From Chersky-265 sp035275285 (lineage in GTDB: Bacteria > Fibrobacterota > Fibrobacteria > UBA11236), in contig DATENA010000247.1 of the NCBI GenBank assembly GCA_035275285.1, forward strand, positions 1-64,000: a stretch of 64,000 nt of DNA, given 5' to 3'. Of the stretch, positions 16,164 through 25,259 are shown in pieces (position 1 is the first letter of the stretch; the number at the start of each line of letters is the position of its first letter). Made by a program: the position numbers and the translations under genes. Under the pieces are notes generated by a model, which saw only the letters and a program-made list of their open reading frames with translations, searched no databases and was not told the origin of the DNA.

Positions 16164-17462
16164 GTGAAAGGATTCCTCAATCCACTGGCATTGGTTCTCT
16201 GCGCGGGGCTGGCGGCGGGGTCCGCCGAGGACCTCAAACTGTATTGGTATTTCAGCACCATCGACACCAATGCGGCCATCTGGGGGTCTTCCCGGGTGGA
16301 GTTCGACAAACGCGACAGCATCAAGGTGGCCTACCGCGGATACGAGCATGACATCCGGTTCGCGGAGTTCACGCCCTGGCGGTGGCGGTCGGTGCAGGCG
16401 GACACCAATTACACGGGCGGGCCGGCCCAGATGAACGCCACGCTGGCTTCCAACGGGCAACCGCACATCATCTACCAGAGCGCGGACTACCAGAGGGCCT
16501 ACCATGCCACCTTCTCCGGCGGCAAATGGCAGCACAGGCTGCTGGGCAACATCGGCATCGAGAACCTGGACTGGTACCAGATGGCCATCGCTCCCGATTC
16601 CAAAGGCGGGGTGCACATGGTCTACGGGAAGGACGCCGGCGGCGATGCGACGGTGATGTACCACGCCTACATCGATTCCGCGGGAACGCTCAGCGATACG
16701 GGTTTCGCCAGCAAGGAACGATCGGGCAAATGGTGCTCCATCACCGTGGATTCCAAGGACAGCCCCGTGATCGCGCATTTGCGGATCACGGAGGAGCGGC
16801 TCGCCGTGGCCTATATCGACAGCGGGGCCTGGAAAACCCAAACGATCGGCGAGGACCTGCCCCAGATCCCCATGGGCTTCCATGCCTCCATCCTGAGGGA
16901 ATCGGACACCCTCTACCGGATCCTCTACCAGGACAGGAGCAGGAAAGAGCTTTGGATGGCCAGCGGAAAGCCCGGCGGAACCTGGACCACCGAGAAGATC
17001 GACAACCTGGACGGCTACACCAACTTCACCGCCCTGAACGATATCGGCATGGGCAAGGACGGTACCCTGTTCGTAGCCTATACGAACATCACGTCTCCGG
17101 ACGGGGAGACGGTGGACAAATGCAAGCTGATGTTCGCGTACCGCAGGGACGGGGCATGGCAAAAGCAGGTGGTTGATTCGAGCGGCAAGGCCGGGGAGTT
17201 CGTCTCCATGGCGATCGATTCGAAAGGGCAGCCCGCCATCACGTATTACGATCGCGGCACCCACCATCTGAAGCTGGCCCTCGGCAGCTTCACGGAGCTC
17301 ACGGGCATCAAGCCGGCCGGAAAATCCCTGTCCCGTAGCGTCCTTCATTCCGGCGCGCCGTCCTTCGATGCGACCGGGAGATTGCGTTCCACCGTGACGG
17401 ACGGGAACAATCCCAAATCGCGGAAAGCGAAGGGAAGGACGATCCTGTTCACCGCGCCCTGA
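16164..17462 (+). CDS. Secreted beta-propeller-like protein (BNR/sialidase-like repeats)
   Basis: GTG start six bases after GCGGAGG; 432 residues. Residues 1-21 form a signal peptide (hydrophobic LALVLCAGLAAG, then cleavage before SAEDL). The mature protein contains repeated blades with the pattern D-S-x-G-x-x-x-x-x-Y, for example IAPDSKGGVHMVYG, ITVDSKDSPVIAHL and MAIDSKGQPAITYYD, each followed by a new strand pair. This suggests a five- to six-bladed propeller, as in BNR-type or PQQ-like exported proteins. Catalytic residues of a sialidase are not evident. It has its own promoter and is followed by a strong palindrome, so it is probably a single-gene unit set inside the glycan locus. Sugar or surface binding is a guess. 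Confidence 0.72.
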   Translation: MKGFLNPLALVLCAGLAAGSAEDLKLYWYFSTIDTNAAIWGSSRVEFDKRDSIKVAYRGYEHDIRFAEFTPWRWRSVQADTNYTGGPAQMNATLASNGQPHIIYQSADYQRAYHATFSGGKWQHRLLGNIGIENLDWYQMAIAPDSKGGVHMVYGKDAGGDATVMYHAYIDSAGTLSDTGFASKERSGKWCSITVDSKDSPVIAHLRITEERLAVAYIDSGAWKTQTIGEDLPQIPMGFHASILRESDTLYRILYQDRSRKELWMASGKPGGTWTTEKIDNLDGYTNFTALNDIGMGKDGTLFVAYTNITSPDGETVDKCKLMFAYRRDGAWQKQVVDSSGKAGEFVSMAIDSKGQPAITYYDRGTHHLKLALGSFTELTGIKPAGKSLSRSVLHSGAPSFDATGRLRSTVTDGNNPKSRKAKGRTILFTAP

Positions 17463-17472
17463 GGCAAATCCT

Positions 17473-17500
17473 CCCATTTGTCAAACATTTGACAAATGGG
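17473..17500 (+). terminator. Perfect 12-bp hairpin after the propeller gene, possible terminator
   Basis: CCCATTTGTCAA (17473-17484) and its exact complement TTGACAAATGGG (17489-17500) flank a 4-base loop, 10 bases after the stop of the upstream gene. Five Ts follow only at 17513-17517, so it is not a textbook intrinsic terminator; the symmetrical TTTGTCAA could also serve as an operator. Confidence 0.5.
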
Positions 17501-17606
17501 GGAATCCTCAAGTTTTTGGACCCGCGTCGTTGAAAAAGCGTTTTTAAAGGACAGGTCTGAAATGTCTCAAGCCTTGCAGCCCCCGTTATTCGCCCCCGTC
17601 CGCCGG

Positions 17607-17635
17607 TTGCATTCACGGGGGTTGCCTGCTATGAT
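17607..17635 (+). promoter_or_regulatory. Sigma70-like promoter for the secreted protein gene at 17663
   Basis: TTGCAT (17607-17612), a 17-base spacer and TATGAT (17630-17635) are a good consensus match. Transcription should start near 17642, so translation must use the ATG at 17663 and not the in-frame TTG at 17642. Confidence 0.6.
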
Positions 17636-17662
17636 AATGGGGTGTTGAAAGGTCGGGTAACC

Positions 17663-18853
17663 ATGCGTATCATCACCCTCGCTATTCTTTGCGCTCTCGC
17701 GGTACTGCCGGCGCGCGCTACCGTTCTCGGCGATGCCGCCGCGAACCTGAAGCCCGGGGAATGGGTTTCGTTCTCCGCCAAGGGCTGGAGCAGCGCCCTC
17801 ATCACCACGGGCGTCGACAACATCCTCAACTATTCGAACTCCGGCGTCTGGGATCCCATCAAGAAGGAAATCCGGTTCGTGGGGCAGGGCCATTACGAAG
17901 CCGAGAAGATGATCATCTATGATGACGCCACGAACACCTGGCGGAACGCCTCCCCTCCGGTGGGGAGCGGGATCGGCCATGGCTATGATCACAACACCAT
18001 CAACACCGTGACCGGCATCTCCTATTACCGCAAGTATTACTCCACCGGCATCTACGCGTTCCAGAACAACGCGTGGAGCAAGCTGACCAACATGCCGGGA
18101 ACCGAAGACGATTATTCCTGCTGCGGCGCCCTGGTCTACTTCAACGACTACAACGGGCTCACCTTCTGGGGCGGCGGCAAGCTGTACGGATTCCGCGACA
18201 ACAAGTGGACCACGCTCAAGACCGGCTTGGCCATGGGCGATTACCATAACGTGGCCGAATACAGCAGGCAATACGGGCTGGTTTTCGGCGGCGGCGGCAA
18301 CGGCAGCAAGAGCCTTTTCGCGATGGACGGCAAGGGAAACGTCACCGCCGTACCCGCCGCGCCCACGGGCCTGGGCGTGAACACCGGGCTCATGAGCGTG
18401 GATCCCGCCACCGGCGAACTGCTGGTCATCGGCGGCAGCGGCACGTTCCACGCATATTATCCCGCCGCCAAGACCTGGAAGAACCTTCCCAATCCGCCCA
18501 CGAAGTTCCTGGAATTGGAGGGCCTGGCGACCAAGATGACCGTGGCCATACCCATCGATACGTACGGAATCACCATGTTCCTCCACCGGGACGGCGTCGA
18601 TCTGTACAAGCATATCCCCTCGGGACCCGTGGTCGTGGGACTGGGCCGGAGCGGGGCCGCCCCCCGGATCCGCACCGGCGGCGGCATGGTCGCCTTCGGG
18701 TCCGATTGGAGCGCGAATCCCGCGTACCAGGGTTTGCAGGCGGTAACCTTGATGGGACGCAACCTGCCTGCGCTTACCCAGGGCGGGGACGCCGGGTCCA
18801 TCCGGATGCGGCCTTCGGCGGGCGTCTATATGATGCTTCCCGAGCGGCGCTGA
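17663..18853 (+). CDS. Secreted Kelch-like beta-propeller protein
   Basis: ATG at 17663, fixed by the promoter position; 396 residues. A clear signal peptide (MRIITLAILCALAVLPARA) is followed by a mature protein with propeller-like repeats: VWDPIKKEIRFVGQGH, YDDATNTWRNASPP, YAFQNNAWSKL, FNDYNGLTFWGGGKLYGF, VDPATGELLVIGGSG and YYPAAKTWKNLP. The alternation of a W-containing strand with a GG-containing strand is like Kelch or galactose-oxidase propellers, but copper ligands are not obvious. Together with the neighbouring secreted propeller it forms a pair of exported proteins with separate promoters inside the glycan cluster. The role could be sugar binding or surface scaffolding. Confidence 0.7.
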   Translation: MRIITLAILCALAVLPARATVLGDAAANLKPGEWVSFSAKGWSSALITTGVDNILNYSNSGVWDPIKKEIRFVGQGHYEAEKMIIYDDATNTWRNASPPVGSGIGHGYDHNTINTVTGISYYRKYYSTGIYAFQNNAWSKLTNMPGTEDDYSCCGALVYFNDYNGLTFWGGGKLYGFRDNKWTTLKTGLAMGDYHNVAEYSRQYGLVFGGGGNGSKSLFAMDGKGNVTAVPAAPTGLGVNTGLMSVDPATGELLVIGGSGTFHAYYPAAKTWKNLPNPPTKFLELEGLATKMTVAIPIDTYGITMFLHRDGVDLYKHIPSGPVVVGLGRSGAAPRIRTGGGMVAFGSDWSANPAYQGLQAVTLMGRNLPALTQGGDAGSIRMRPSAGVYMMLPERR

Positions 18854-19017
18854 AGTCCCCCCGGGCCCGCTTCCGGAGGCGCGCTCCCGGTCCCGCGGGG
18901 CTCACTTGTTTCCGATCCCGCCAATTCTTACCTTTCCGGCTCCTGACGCGGACGTTCCGTCATCACCCTTCGAGGCCGCCGTCCGGACGCCTGGCCGCGG
19001 AAAGGAGCCTGTACAGC

Positions 19018-20073
19018 ATGTCTTTGACCGGGGTCGTCAAGGAAGCGGGATTTCGCGCCCTGGGCAGCGTCCTGCAGGCCGGATCTTCCGGAAGGGGCCT
19101 TGTTTCCGGGCTGGACGCGATCGCCCTGCGCGGGCGTCCCATTCCCCGCGTCACCCGCAATCGCATCCCCCGGTTCCAAATCCTCGTCTACCACCGGGTG
19201 CTTCCGGACAACGATCCCTTCGCCATGTCCCCGGTCAGCGTGTCCGCCTTCGATCGGCAGATGGCGTTATTGGGTTCCCGTTTCCGGGTGGTCTCCCTGG
19301 ATCAGTTGACGGACGAGCTGGATGCGGAAAGCCTGAAGCCGGGAACCGTATGCGTGACGTTCGACGATGGGTACCGCGACAATCATGACCATGCCATGCC
19401 GGTCCTTTTGAAGTACGGGATTCCCGCCACCATCTTCCTGGCCACGGGATTGATCGGCACGGGGGAATCCTCCTGGTACGACAAGGTGCTGGCCATCCTG
19501 CGGGAAACGCGCGCGGGCTCCCTGGATTTCGCCCCGGCCGGGCTGCGCAGCGCGGACCTGGCGCGGCCGGAAACGCGGAGCGCCTTGGCCCACCGTCTCC
19601 TGGAATGGCTCAAGGGTTTCGCGCCCGCGGAGAGGGACGACCATATCCGGGATCTGGGCAAGTCGCTGGGCTGCGGGCCGGAGGCGGCCTCCAAGGCCAT
19701 GCTCGATTGGGACCTGGTCCGCGCCATGCACGCGAAGGGGATCGCGTTCGGCGCGCATACGGTGAACCATCCGATCCTTGCGAAAGTGGGGGAAGCGGAA
19801 ATGGACGCGGAGATCGGGGCCTCCAAGGCGGCCATCGAAAAGGAACTGCAACGGGAAACCCGCCATTTCGCCTATCCCAACGGCCGGCGCGGGGATTACA
19901 ACGCCGACACCATCCGATTGCTGAAAAAGCACCGCTTCTCCCTGGCGTTGACCACCAACCCCGGCGTCAACGGTCCGGAGCAGGATCGCTTCCAGTTGCT
20001 CCGCCGCCAGCCCTGGGAGGACAGCGTGGACAGCCTGTTTTCCCGCATGCTCATGGAGAGGCTGACGACTTAG
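19018..20073 (+). CDS. Polysaccharide deacetylase (NodB/CE4 domain)
   Basis: The ATG at 19018 stands 10 bases after AAAGGAG and gives 351 residues; open codons further upstream have no such site. VYHRVLPDN starts the catalytic domain, TFDDGYRDNHD is CE4 motif 1 (catalytic Asp and metal Asp), HTVNHPIL is motif 2 with the two metal histidines, and HFAYPNGRRGDYN is motif 3. The enzyme removes N- or O-acetyl groups from glycans. There is no signal peptide at the chosen start, although the N-terminal 50 residues are mildly amphipathic, so the location is unclear. The flippase follows after 43 bases. Confidence 0.85.
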   Translation: MSLTGVVKEAGFRALGSVLQAGSSGRGLVSGLDAIALRGRPIPRVTRNRIPRFQILVYHRVLPDNDPFAMSPVSVSAFDRQMALLGSRFRVVSLDQLTDELDAESLKPGTVCVTFDDGYRDNHDHAMPVLLKYGIPATIFLATGLIGTGESSWYDKVLAILRETRAGSLDFAPAGLRSADLARPETRSALAHRLLEWLKGFAPAERDDHIRDLGKSLGCGPEAASKAMLDWDLVRAMHAKGIAFGAHTVNHPILAKVGEAEMDAEIGASKAAIEKELQRETRHFAYPNGRRGDYNADTIRLLKKHRFSLALTTNPGVNGPEQDRFQLLRRQPWEDSVDSLFSRMLMERLTT

Positions 20074-20116
20074 AACCTTGGATCGCGCCGAATAGTTAGC
20101 TTTACTCCCCTAACCT

Positions 20117-21610
20117 ATGTCGATCAGCGTGCAAGGAAAAATGGCCCGGGGGGCCGTATGGATGATCCTGTTCAAGTGGGTCGAACGCGGTCTCGGCCTC
20201 GTGAGCACCTTGATCCTGGTCCGCTTGCTTTCCCCGGCGGACTTCGGGATGGTCTCCATGGCCCTTTCGTTCATCTTCATGGCCGAACTGCTCTCGGCCT
20301 TCAGCTTCGACATCGCGCTCATCCAGAACCAGGCCGTCACGGACGAGCATTACCATTCGGCATGGACCGCGAACATCATGCTGGGCGGCTTCATCTCCGT
20401 CCTGATGCTGGGCCTGGCCCTGCCCATTTCCCATTTCTACAAACAGCCGGCGGTCTTCCCGGTCATCTGCGCCCTGTCCCTGGGCCCTCTCCTGGGGTCG
20501 CTCGAGAACATAGGCATCGTGGCGTTCCGCCGGAATCTTGATTTCCGCCGCGAGTTCATCTTCCAGGTCAGCCGCAAGATCATCGCCACCTCCGTCACCA
20601 TCCCCCTGGCCCTGGCCTTGCATTCGTATTGGGCGCTGGTGGCCGGCATCCTGGCCTCCAAGGCGGGCGGAACCGCGATGAGCTATTGGGTGCAAGCCTT
20701 CCGCCCGCGCCTTTCCTTCAAGGAAGTGGGATCCCTCATGAGTTTCTCGCGCTGGCTGCTGCTCAACAACTTCGTCAACTTCCTCAAGGAAAGGTCCACC
20801 GACTTCGTGATCGGCCGCTTCTTCGGCCCCGGGCCGCTGGGCATGTACAACGTGAACAACGAGTTCGCCAGCATGGCGAGCAACGAGATGGGCCAGCCCA
20901 TCAACCGCGCCCTGCTTCCCGGGTTCGCCAAGCTGGCGGGGGATGAAAAGGCGATTTCCCGGACCTTCGCGAACGCGGCGGGAATGGTGGCCGTGCTGGC
21001 CGTGCCCGCCGCGGCCGGCATCTTTGCCGTCGCTCCCTACCTGGTCCCCGTGGTGCTGGGCGCCAAATGGCTGCCCGGCGTGCCGGTCATGGAAGTGCTC
21101 AGCCTGAACAGCGCCCTGGTGGTATTCCAAGGCACCATCGTGACCGCCCTGGTGGCCACGGGCAATCCGTTCGCCGCCACCAGCACCAACGTCTTGTTCG
21201 TGGCCCTGCTCCTGGCGGGAATGTTCCTGCTGACCGGGAGGTTCGGGCCCTTGGGCGCCGCTTTCGCCGTCTTCGCCGCCTGCGCGGCGACGACGCCGGT
21301 CTTCCTGTGGCAACTGAAGCGGCATGCCCGCGTGCCCGTTTCCAACTTCTTCCGCGTCACGGTGAGGCCCGCGCTCGCCTCCGCCGCGATGATCGCGGCC
21401 GTGCGATGGGCCCTTCCCGCCTACGTGCCGGGGATGGGAAGCGCCAGGGCGGGCCTGCTGCTTGCATGCGGCGTGGGCATGGGCGTATTGGTGTACGCCT
21501 GCGCCATGCTGGCGTTGTGGACCTCCATGGGACGGCCGGACGGCGCCGAGAAGCAGGTGTTTTCCCGCCTCAAATCGCGCGTTCCCGCCTGGATGCCCAT
21601 TCCGGGTTGA
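20117..21610 (+). CDS. Lipopolysaccharide/exopolysaccharide flippase (Wzx, PST family)
   Basis: A 497-residue MOP-superfamily transporter. It begins GKMARGAVWMILFKWVERGL, followed by 12-14 hydrophobic segments including LVRLLSPADFGMVSMAL and the GRFFGPGPLGMYNVNNEFA stretch seen in WzxC-like proteins. It should move undecaprenyl-linked repeat units across the inner membrane. It shares one base with the glycosyltransferase gene behind it (TGATG), so the pair is coupled. A second flippase, at 52132-53607, suggests a second polymer. Confidence 0.87.
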   Translation: MSISVQGKMARGAVWMILFKWVERGLGLVSTLILVRLLSPADFGMVSMALSFIFMAELLSAFSFDIALIQNQAVTDEHYHSAWTANIMLGGFISVLMLGLALPISHFYKQPAVFPVICALSLGPLLGSLENIGIVAFRRNLDFRREFIFQVSRKIIATSVTIPLALALHSYWALVAGILASKAGGTAMSYWVQAFRPRLSFKEVGSLMSFSRWLLLNNFVNFLKERSTDFVIGRFFGPGPLGMYNVNNEFASMASNEMGQPINRALLPGFAKLAGDEKAISRTFANAAGMVAVLAVPAAAGIFAVAPYLVPVVLGAKWLPGVPVMEVLSLNSALVVFQGTIVTALVATGNPFAATSTNVLFVALLLAGMFLLTGRFGPLGAAFAVFAACAATTPVFLWQLKRHARVPVSNFFRVTVRPALASAAMIAAVRWALPAYVPGMGSARAGLLLACGVGMGVLVYACAMLALWTSMGRPDGAEKQVFSRLKSRVPAWMPIPG

Positions 21611-22752
21611 TGGCGATGCCGCGCATCCGCATCCTGCACATCGTCCATTCGCTCGGTTACGGGGGAATGGAAAGCCGCATCGCCCGCCTGGCGCGCGGCC
21701 TTCCGCGCGAAACCCATGAAGTGGAAGTGCTGAGCTTCAAGGCCGCCTCCACGGGGAAACTGGAATTGGCGGCGGGCGTTCCGCACCGTCTTTTCCCCAT
21801 CCCTTCCGGTTTGCATCCCTTGCTGCTGCTGCGCCTGGCCCTGGCCGTCCGCCGGGGCGGATACGACATCGTGCATACCCACAACTGGTCCAGCATGTTC
21901 TACGGCGTGGCCGCCGCCGCGCTGGCCCGCGGGCCGGTGGTGGTGCACGGGGAACACGGGCTGAACCGGTCCGATCTGTCCGGGATCCCCTGGAAGCGCC
22001 TGGCCGCGCAGCGGGTGCTGGCCCGCATCGCCGACTGGATCGTTCCCGTGAACGGGGTCATCGCCGCCCACGTGCGCAAGGCATGGCGCCTGGACGATTC
22101 CAGGATGACCGTGATCCCCAACGGCGTGGACCTGGAGCGCTTCGCGCCCGCGCCGCCGGGTCCCGCTCCGGAAGGATTCGCGCTGGGGATGGTGGGCCGC
22201 CTGGACGACGTGAAGGACATCGGCTGCGCGTTGCGCGCCGTGCGCCTTTTGATCGATCAAGGCAAGGGCGAAGGCCTCCGCCTGATCCTGGTCGGCGAGG
22301 GGCCGATGCGGGAACGGCTCGGAGCCTTGGCCGCGGAGACGGGCGTCGCGGATCGGGTCGAGTTCGCCGGCGCCAGGAGCGACGTCGAAGCCTGGTACCC
22401 GCGCTTCCACCTCTACCTGAACACCTCCGTCTACGAGGGCATGTGCAATACGCTCCTGGAAGCCATGGCTTGCGGCCTTCCGCTCGTGGCGTCCCGGGTG
22501 CCGGGAAACGCGGCCTGGCTCAAGGAAACGGAAAACGGCCTTTTCTTCGAGGCCGGGGATGCGCGGGGATTGGCGGGATGCATCGAGGCGTTGCGCGCCG
22601 ATCCGCATGCGCGCGGCGCCATGGGCCGGCGCAACCGCCTGCGGGCGGAAACGGAGTTCGACAACCGGCGCTTCATCGAAGCCTATGCGGGCCTGTACGC
22701 GCGCCTGCTCGCGAACCGCGATCGCGCGCGCGGCGGCGGCAAGCCCGGTTAG
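21610..22752 (+). CDS. Glycosyltransferase GT4 (PEP-CTERM/EpsH1-associated type)
   Basis: The start at 21610 overlaps the flippase stop and gives 380 residues. ILHIVHSLGYGGMESRIARL and IVHTHNW in the N-domain, and IPNGVDLERF, MVGRLDDVKDI and LNTSVYEGMCNTLLEAMACG in the C-domain, make a standard GT-B family 4 enzyme, with the E-x7-E region in the last motif. The first segment resembles the sugar transferases recorded next to exosortase EpsH1. It ends the plus-strand block and faces the minus-strand block beginning at 22795. Confidence 0.83.
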   Translation: MAMPRIRILHIVHSLGYGGMESRIARLARGLPRETHEVEVLSFKAASTGKLELAAGVPHRLFPIPSGLHPLLLLRLALAVRRGGYDIVHTHNWSSMFYGVAAAALARGPVVVHGEHGLNRSDLSGIPWKRLAAQRVLARIADWIVPVNGVIAAHVRKAWRLDDSRMTVIPNGVDLERFAPAPPGPAPEGFALGMVGRLDDVKDIGCALRAVRLLIDQGKGEGLRLILVGEGPMRERLGALAAETGVADRVEFAGARSDVEAWYPRFHLYLNTSVYEGMCNTLLEAMACGLPLVASRVPGNAAWLKETENGLFFEAGDARGLAGCIEALRADPHARGAMGRRNRLRAETEFDNRRFIEAYAGLYARLLANRDRARGGGKPG

Positions 22753-22794
22753 GGCGCGGATTCGCCCGTCCGCCCCGGAAACGACCGGCGGCCT

Positions 22795-23991
22795 TCAACG
22801 GCCCGCGGCGCGGGCCGCCAGCGAATCGAAAATGGGCCGCAACTGGTCGGAGACCTGGCTCCAGGTGCGCGCGCCCCCGCTGCGGGCGATGGCCTCCCGA
22901 TCCCAGGAGGCGGCGAGCGCTTTTTCCAAGGCCTTGGACAGGGCTTCCGGCGTCCGCTCCGGTATCAGCATGCCCAGTTCCGGACCGGTGACGATTTCGG
23001 GCATGCCCCATACCCGCGTGCCCACCACCGGCAGTCCGCAGGCCAGGGCTTCGCATACGGCGTTAGGCCAGCCTTCGCGGGAGCTGGCCATGACGAACAC
23101 GTCGCTGGCGGCGTACCATTCCGGCAGGGCGTCGTTGCCCACGGCGCCGGGAAAGATCACCCGGTCCGCGATGCCCAGCTCGGAGGCCAGGCGGTGCAGG
23201 GCGTTCCGCATTTCGCCGTCCCCGGCCACCGCTACGCGCAGGTCTCCACGCTCGCGCAGCATGGAGAACGCGCGCAGCAGGATGTGGAAGCCTTTCCTTT
23301 CGGTCAGGTGGCCCACCGAAAGGATGATGCGCCCTTCCGCGGGCAACTTTAGATTGCGCCGGGAAACGTCCTTGGGCAATGGCCGGAACCTGGCGGTGTC
23401 CACGCCGTTGCCGATCACGGAGATGCGGGCCGGGTCCATGCCCAACTCCAGGGCGACGGTCTGGAGATCGGAGCATACGCAAATCAGGTGGCCGCAGGTC
23501 CCCAGATTTTCCCTGATCCGGCGGCGGATGGCCGGAAAACGGGGAAACAGGTTCAGATCCGTGCCGCGCGCGGACAGGAGCACGGGCGCGCCCGCGAGGC
23601 GCCCCGCTTCCAAGGCGGCGGTGGCGTCCGGATAGATGTAATGCCCGTCGACGAGATCCACCGGCCGGCGGGAGTGGATTTCCCGGACCAGGCGGCGGAT
23701 GCCCATGGCCATGGAGCGTCCCTGGAACCGCATTCCGATATTGGGCGCCACCAGGTACCGCGGATGATGGACCGGGTAGCCGCGATCCTGCTCCAGCTTC
23801 GGGACGCGGGCGAACCTGTCGTAGACCTCCGAGGTGGGGAAGGGCAGCCGGGGATACCATGGGACCGGGGCGATGACCGTCCACGCATGGCCGTAGCGCT
23901 TGGTGAAATCCTCCATGCGCGCCCGGATGAAAAGCCCGTGCACGGGCTGGACCGAGTTGGGAAACAGGGAGGTGATGGTCAGGATATGCAT
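22795..23991 (-). CDS. Glycosyltransferase GT4
   Basis: The ATG at 23991 opens directly into the canonical MHILTITSLFPNSVQPVHG, so the longer upstream frame is rejected; 398 residues. The motifs LLSARGTDLN, VIGNGVDTARF, SVGHLTERKGFH and SSREGWPNAVCEALACGLP define both domains. It is the last of three minus-strand genes (AsnB, GT, GT) and is spaced 49 bases from the preceding one. The ending FDSLAARAAGR is ordinary. Donor and acceptor are unknown; transfer on the cytoplasmic face to a lipid-linked glycan is expected from the family. Confidence 0.82.
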   Translation of the reverse strand: MHILTITSLFPNSVQPVHGLFIRARMEDFTKRYGHAWTVIAPVPWYPRLPFPTSEVYDRFARVPKLEQDRGYPVHHPRYLVAPNIGMRFQGRSMAMGIRRLVREIHSRRPVDLVDGHYIYPDATAALEAGRLAGAPVLLSARGTDLNLFPRFPAIRRRIRENLGTCGHLICVCSDLQTVALELGMDPARISVIGNGVDTARFRPLPKDVSRRNLKLPAEGRIILSVGHLTERKGFHILLRAFSMLRERGDLRVAVAGDGEMRNALHRLASELGIADRVIFPGAVGNDALPEWYAASDVFVMASSREGWPNAVCEALACGLPVVGTRVWGMPEIVTGPELGMLIPERTPEALSKALEKALAASWDREAIARSGGARTWSQVSDQLRPIFDSLAARAAGR

Positions 23992-24040
23992 GGCGCATGC
24001 TCCTCGCGGGTCCTTCCGGAGCGCAGCCCGGGCGAAAGCT

Positions 24041-25237
24041 TCATGGGAGCCCCAGGATGGCCAGGATCTCGCCGGCATGGCGGTCCCAGGTGAGTTCGGC
24101 GAAGACGTGCGCCCGCGCCTTGAGGCCCAGGGCGCGGGCCGATTCCCGGTCCGCCATCAGGTCCAGGATGGCGTCCTTCATGGCGGACATGTTCCCGGCG
24201 GGGAAGATCCTCCCCATGGAGCCGTCCATCAGGGCCGCGCGCACGGAGGGCAGATCCGGGGCCACGATGGGCAGTCCCATGGCCATGTATTCGATCAGTT
24301 TCATGGGCGAGGCGTGGGCCGCGGCCTTGGGGATCACGGCGATATCGAACACGGCCAGGTATCCGGGCACGGCGTCGATGGGAAGCATGCCGGTGAAATG
24401 CACCCGGTCGGCCACTCCCAGGGCTTCGGCCTTGGCCATGACGTCCGCGCGGGCCGGACCGTCCCCCACGAAGAGAAAGCGCAGGTTGCGGGCCTTCGCC
24501 TCGGGCCCCAGCCGTTCCACCAAGTCTGCCAGGCCATGCCATTCCAGGAACTGCCCCGCGCCTCCCAGCACGATCGCGTCCTCCAGCCCGAGCGCCCGGC
24601 GCACCGCCTCCCGGTCGAAGCCGCGATCGAAGCGCCGCCGCGTCACCGCATTGGTCATGACCTCGATGCGGATCCCGCGGGCGCCGAACCGGTCGAGCAG
24701 TTGCCGGCGGAAGCGCTCGGTGATCGTGATGGAAAGGTCCGCGGAACGGAGGCAGCAGCCTTCCAGGAAGGAAGACACGGCCCTGAGCTCCAAGGGACGG
24801 CTGCGCTCGATGACGACGCTGTCGTTCACTTCCAGCACATGCTTGATCCCCAGCAGCCGGCACAGCAGGGAAGGCGCGAAGGTGTTGAGGGAGTAGCGCT
24901 CGTAGATGAGCGCGGGCCGGTTCCGCAGGCAGCGCCGGGCCAATTGCAGGAACAGCAACCCGTTGTAAGCGAGCTCGATGCCCTCGAATAGGATCTGGGG
25001 CGCCTGGTCGGCGATGATGCGGTAGAGGCGTTTGGGGGCGGGCCCGGGCTTTCGCGGCGGCGTCCGGACCCCGGCTTCCGCGCCGGCCGGGACCGGAGGC
25101 GCTTCGGCCGGGTTGCAGCCGGGCAGGCAGAGCATGGAGGTCTCATGGCCCAGGTCCCGGAAAGCCTCGTACATGCCTTTGATGTGGGCGCCCTCGGCTC
25201 CCACGCCTTGCGTCCTGTGGGTATAGAGTATCCTCAT
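24041..25237 (-). CDS. Glycosyltransferase GT4
   Basis: The ATG at 25237 gives 398 residues starting MRILYTHRTQGVGAEG, a typical Gly-rich GT-B entry. The N-domain holds a short proline-rich insertion (about residues 48-72) not usual for the family. The donor domain shows LGGAGQFLEWHGL, FVGDGPARADVMAKA and PKAAAHASPMKLIEYMAMGLP, with the conserved glutamate. It follows the AsnB gene by 22 bases on the same strand. Because of this link, its acceptor may be the sugar or amino-acid derivative amidated by that enzyme (inference). Confidence 0.8.
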   Translation of the reverse strand: MRILYTHRTQGVGAEGAHIKGMYEAFRDLGHETSMLCLPGCNPAEAPPVPAGAEAGVRTPPRKPGPAPKRLYRIIADQAPQILFEGIELAYNGLLFLQLARRCLRNRPALIYERYSLNTFAPSLLCRLLGIKHVLEVNDSVVIERSRPLELRAVSSFLEGCCLRSADLSITITERFRRQLLDRFGARGIRIEVMTNAVTRRRFDRGFDREAVRRALGLEDAIVLGGAGQFLEWHGLADLVERLGPEAKARNLRFLFVGDGPARADVMAKAEALGVADRVHFTGMLPIDAVPGYLAVFDIAVIPKAAAHASPMKLIEYMAMGLPIVAPDLPSVRAALMDGSMGRIFPAGNMSAMKDAILDLMADRESARALGLKARAHVFAELTWDRHAGEILAILGLP

Positions 25238-25259
25238 CGCGGGCCTGTCGTCCGGAGCG

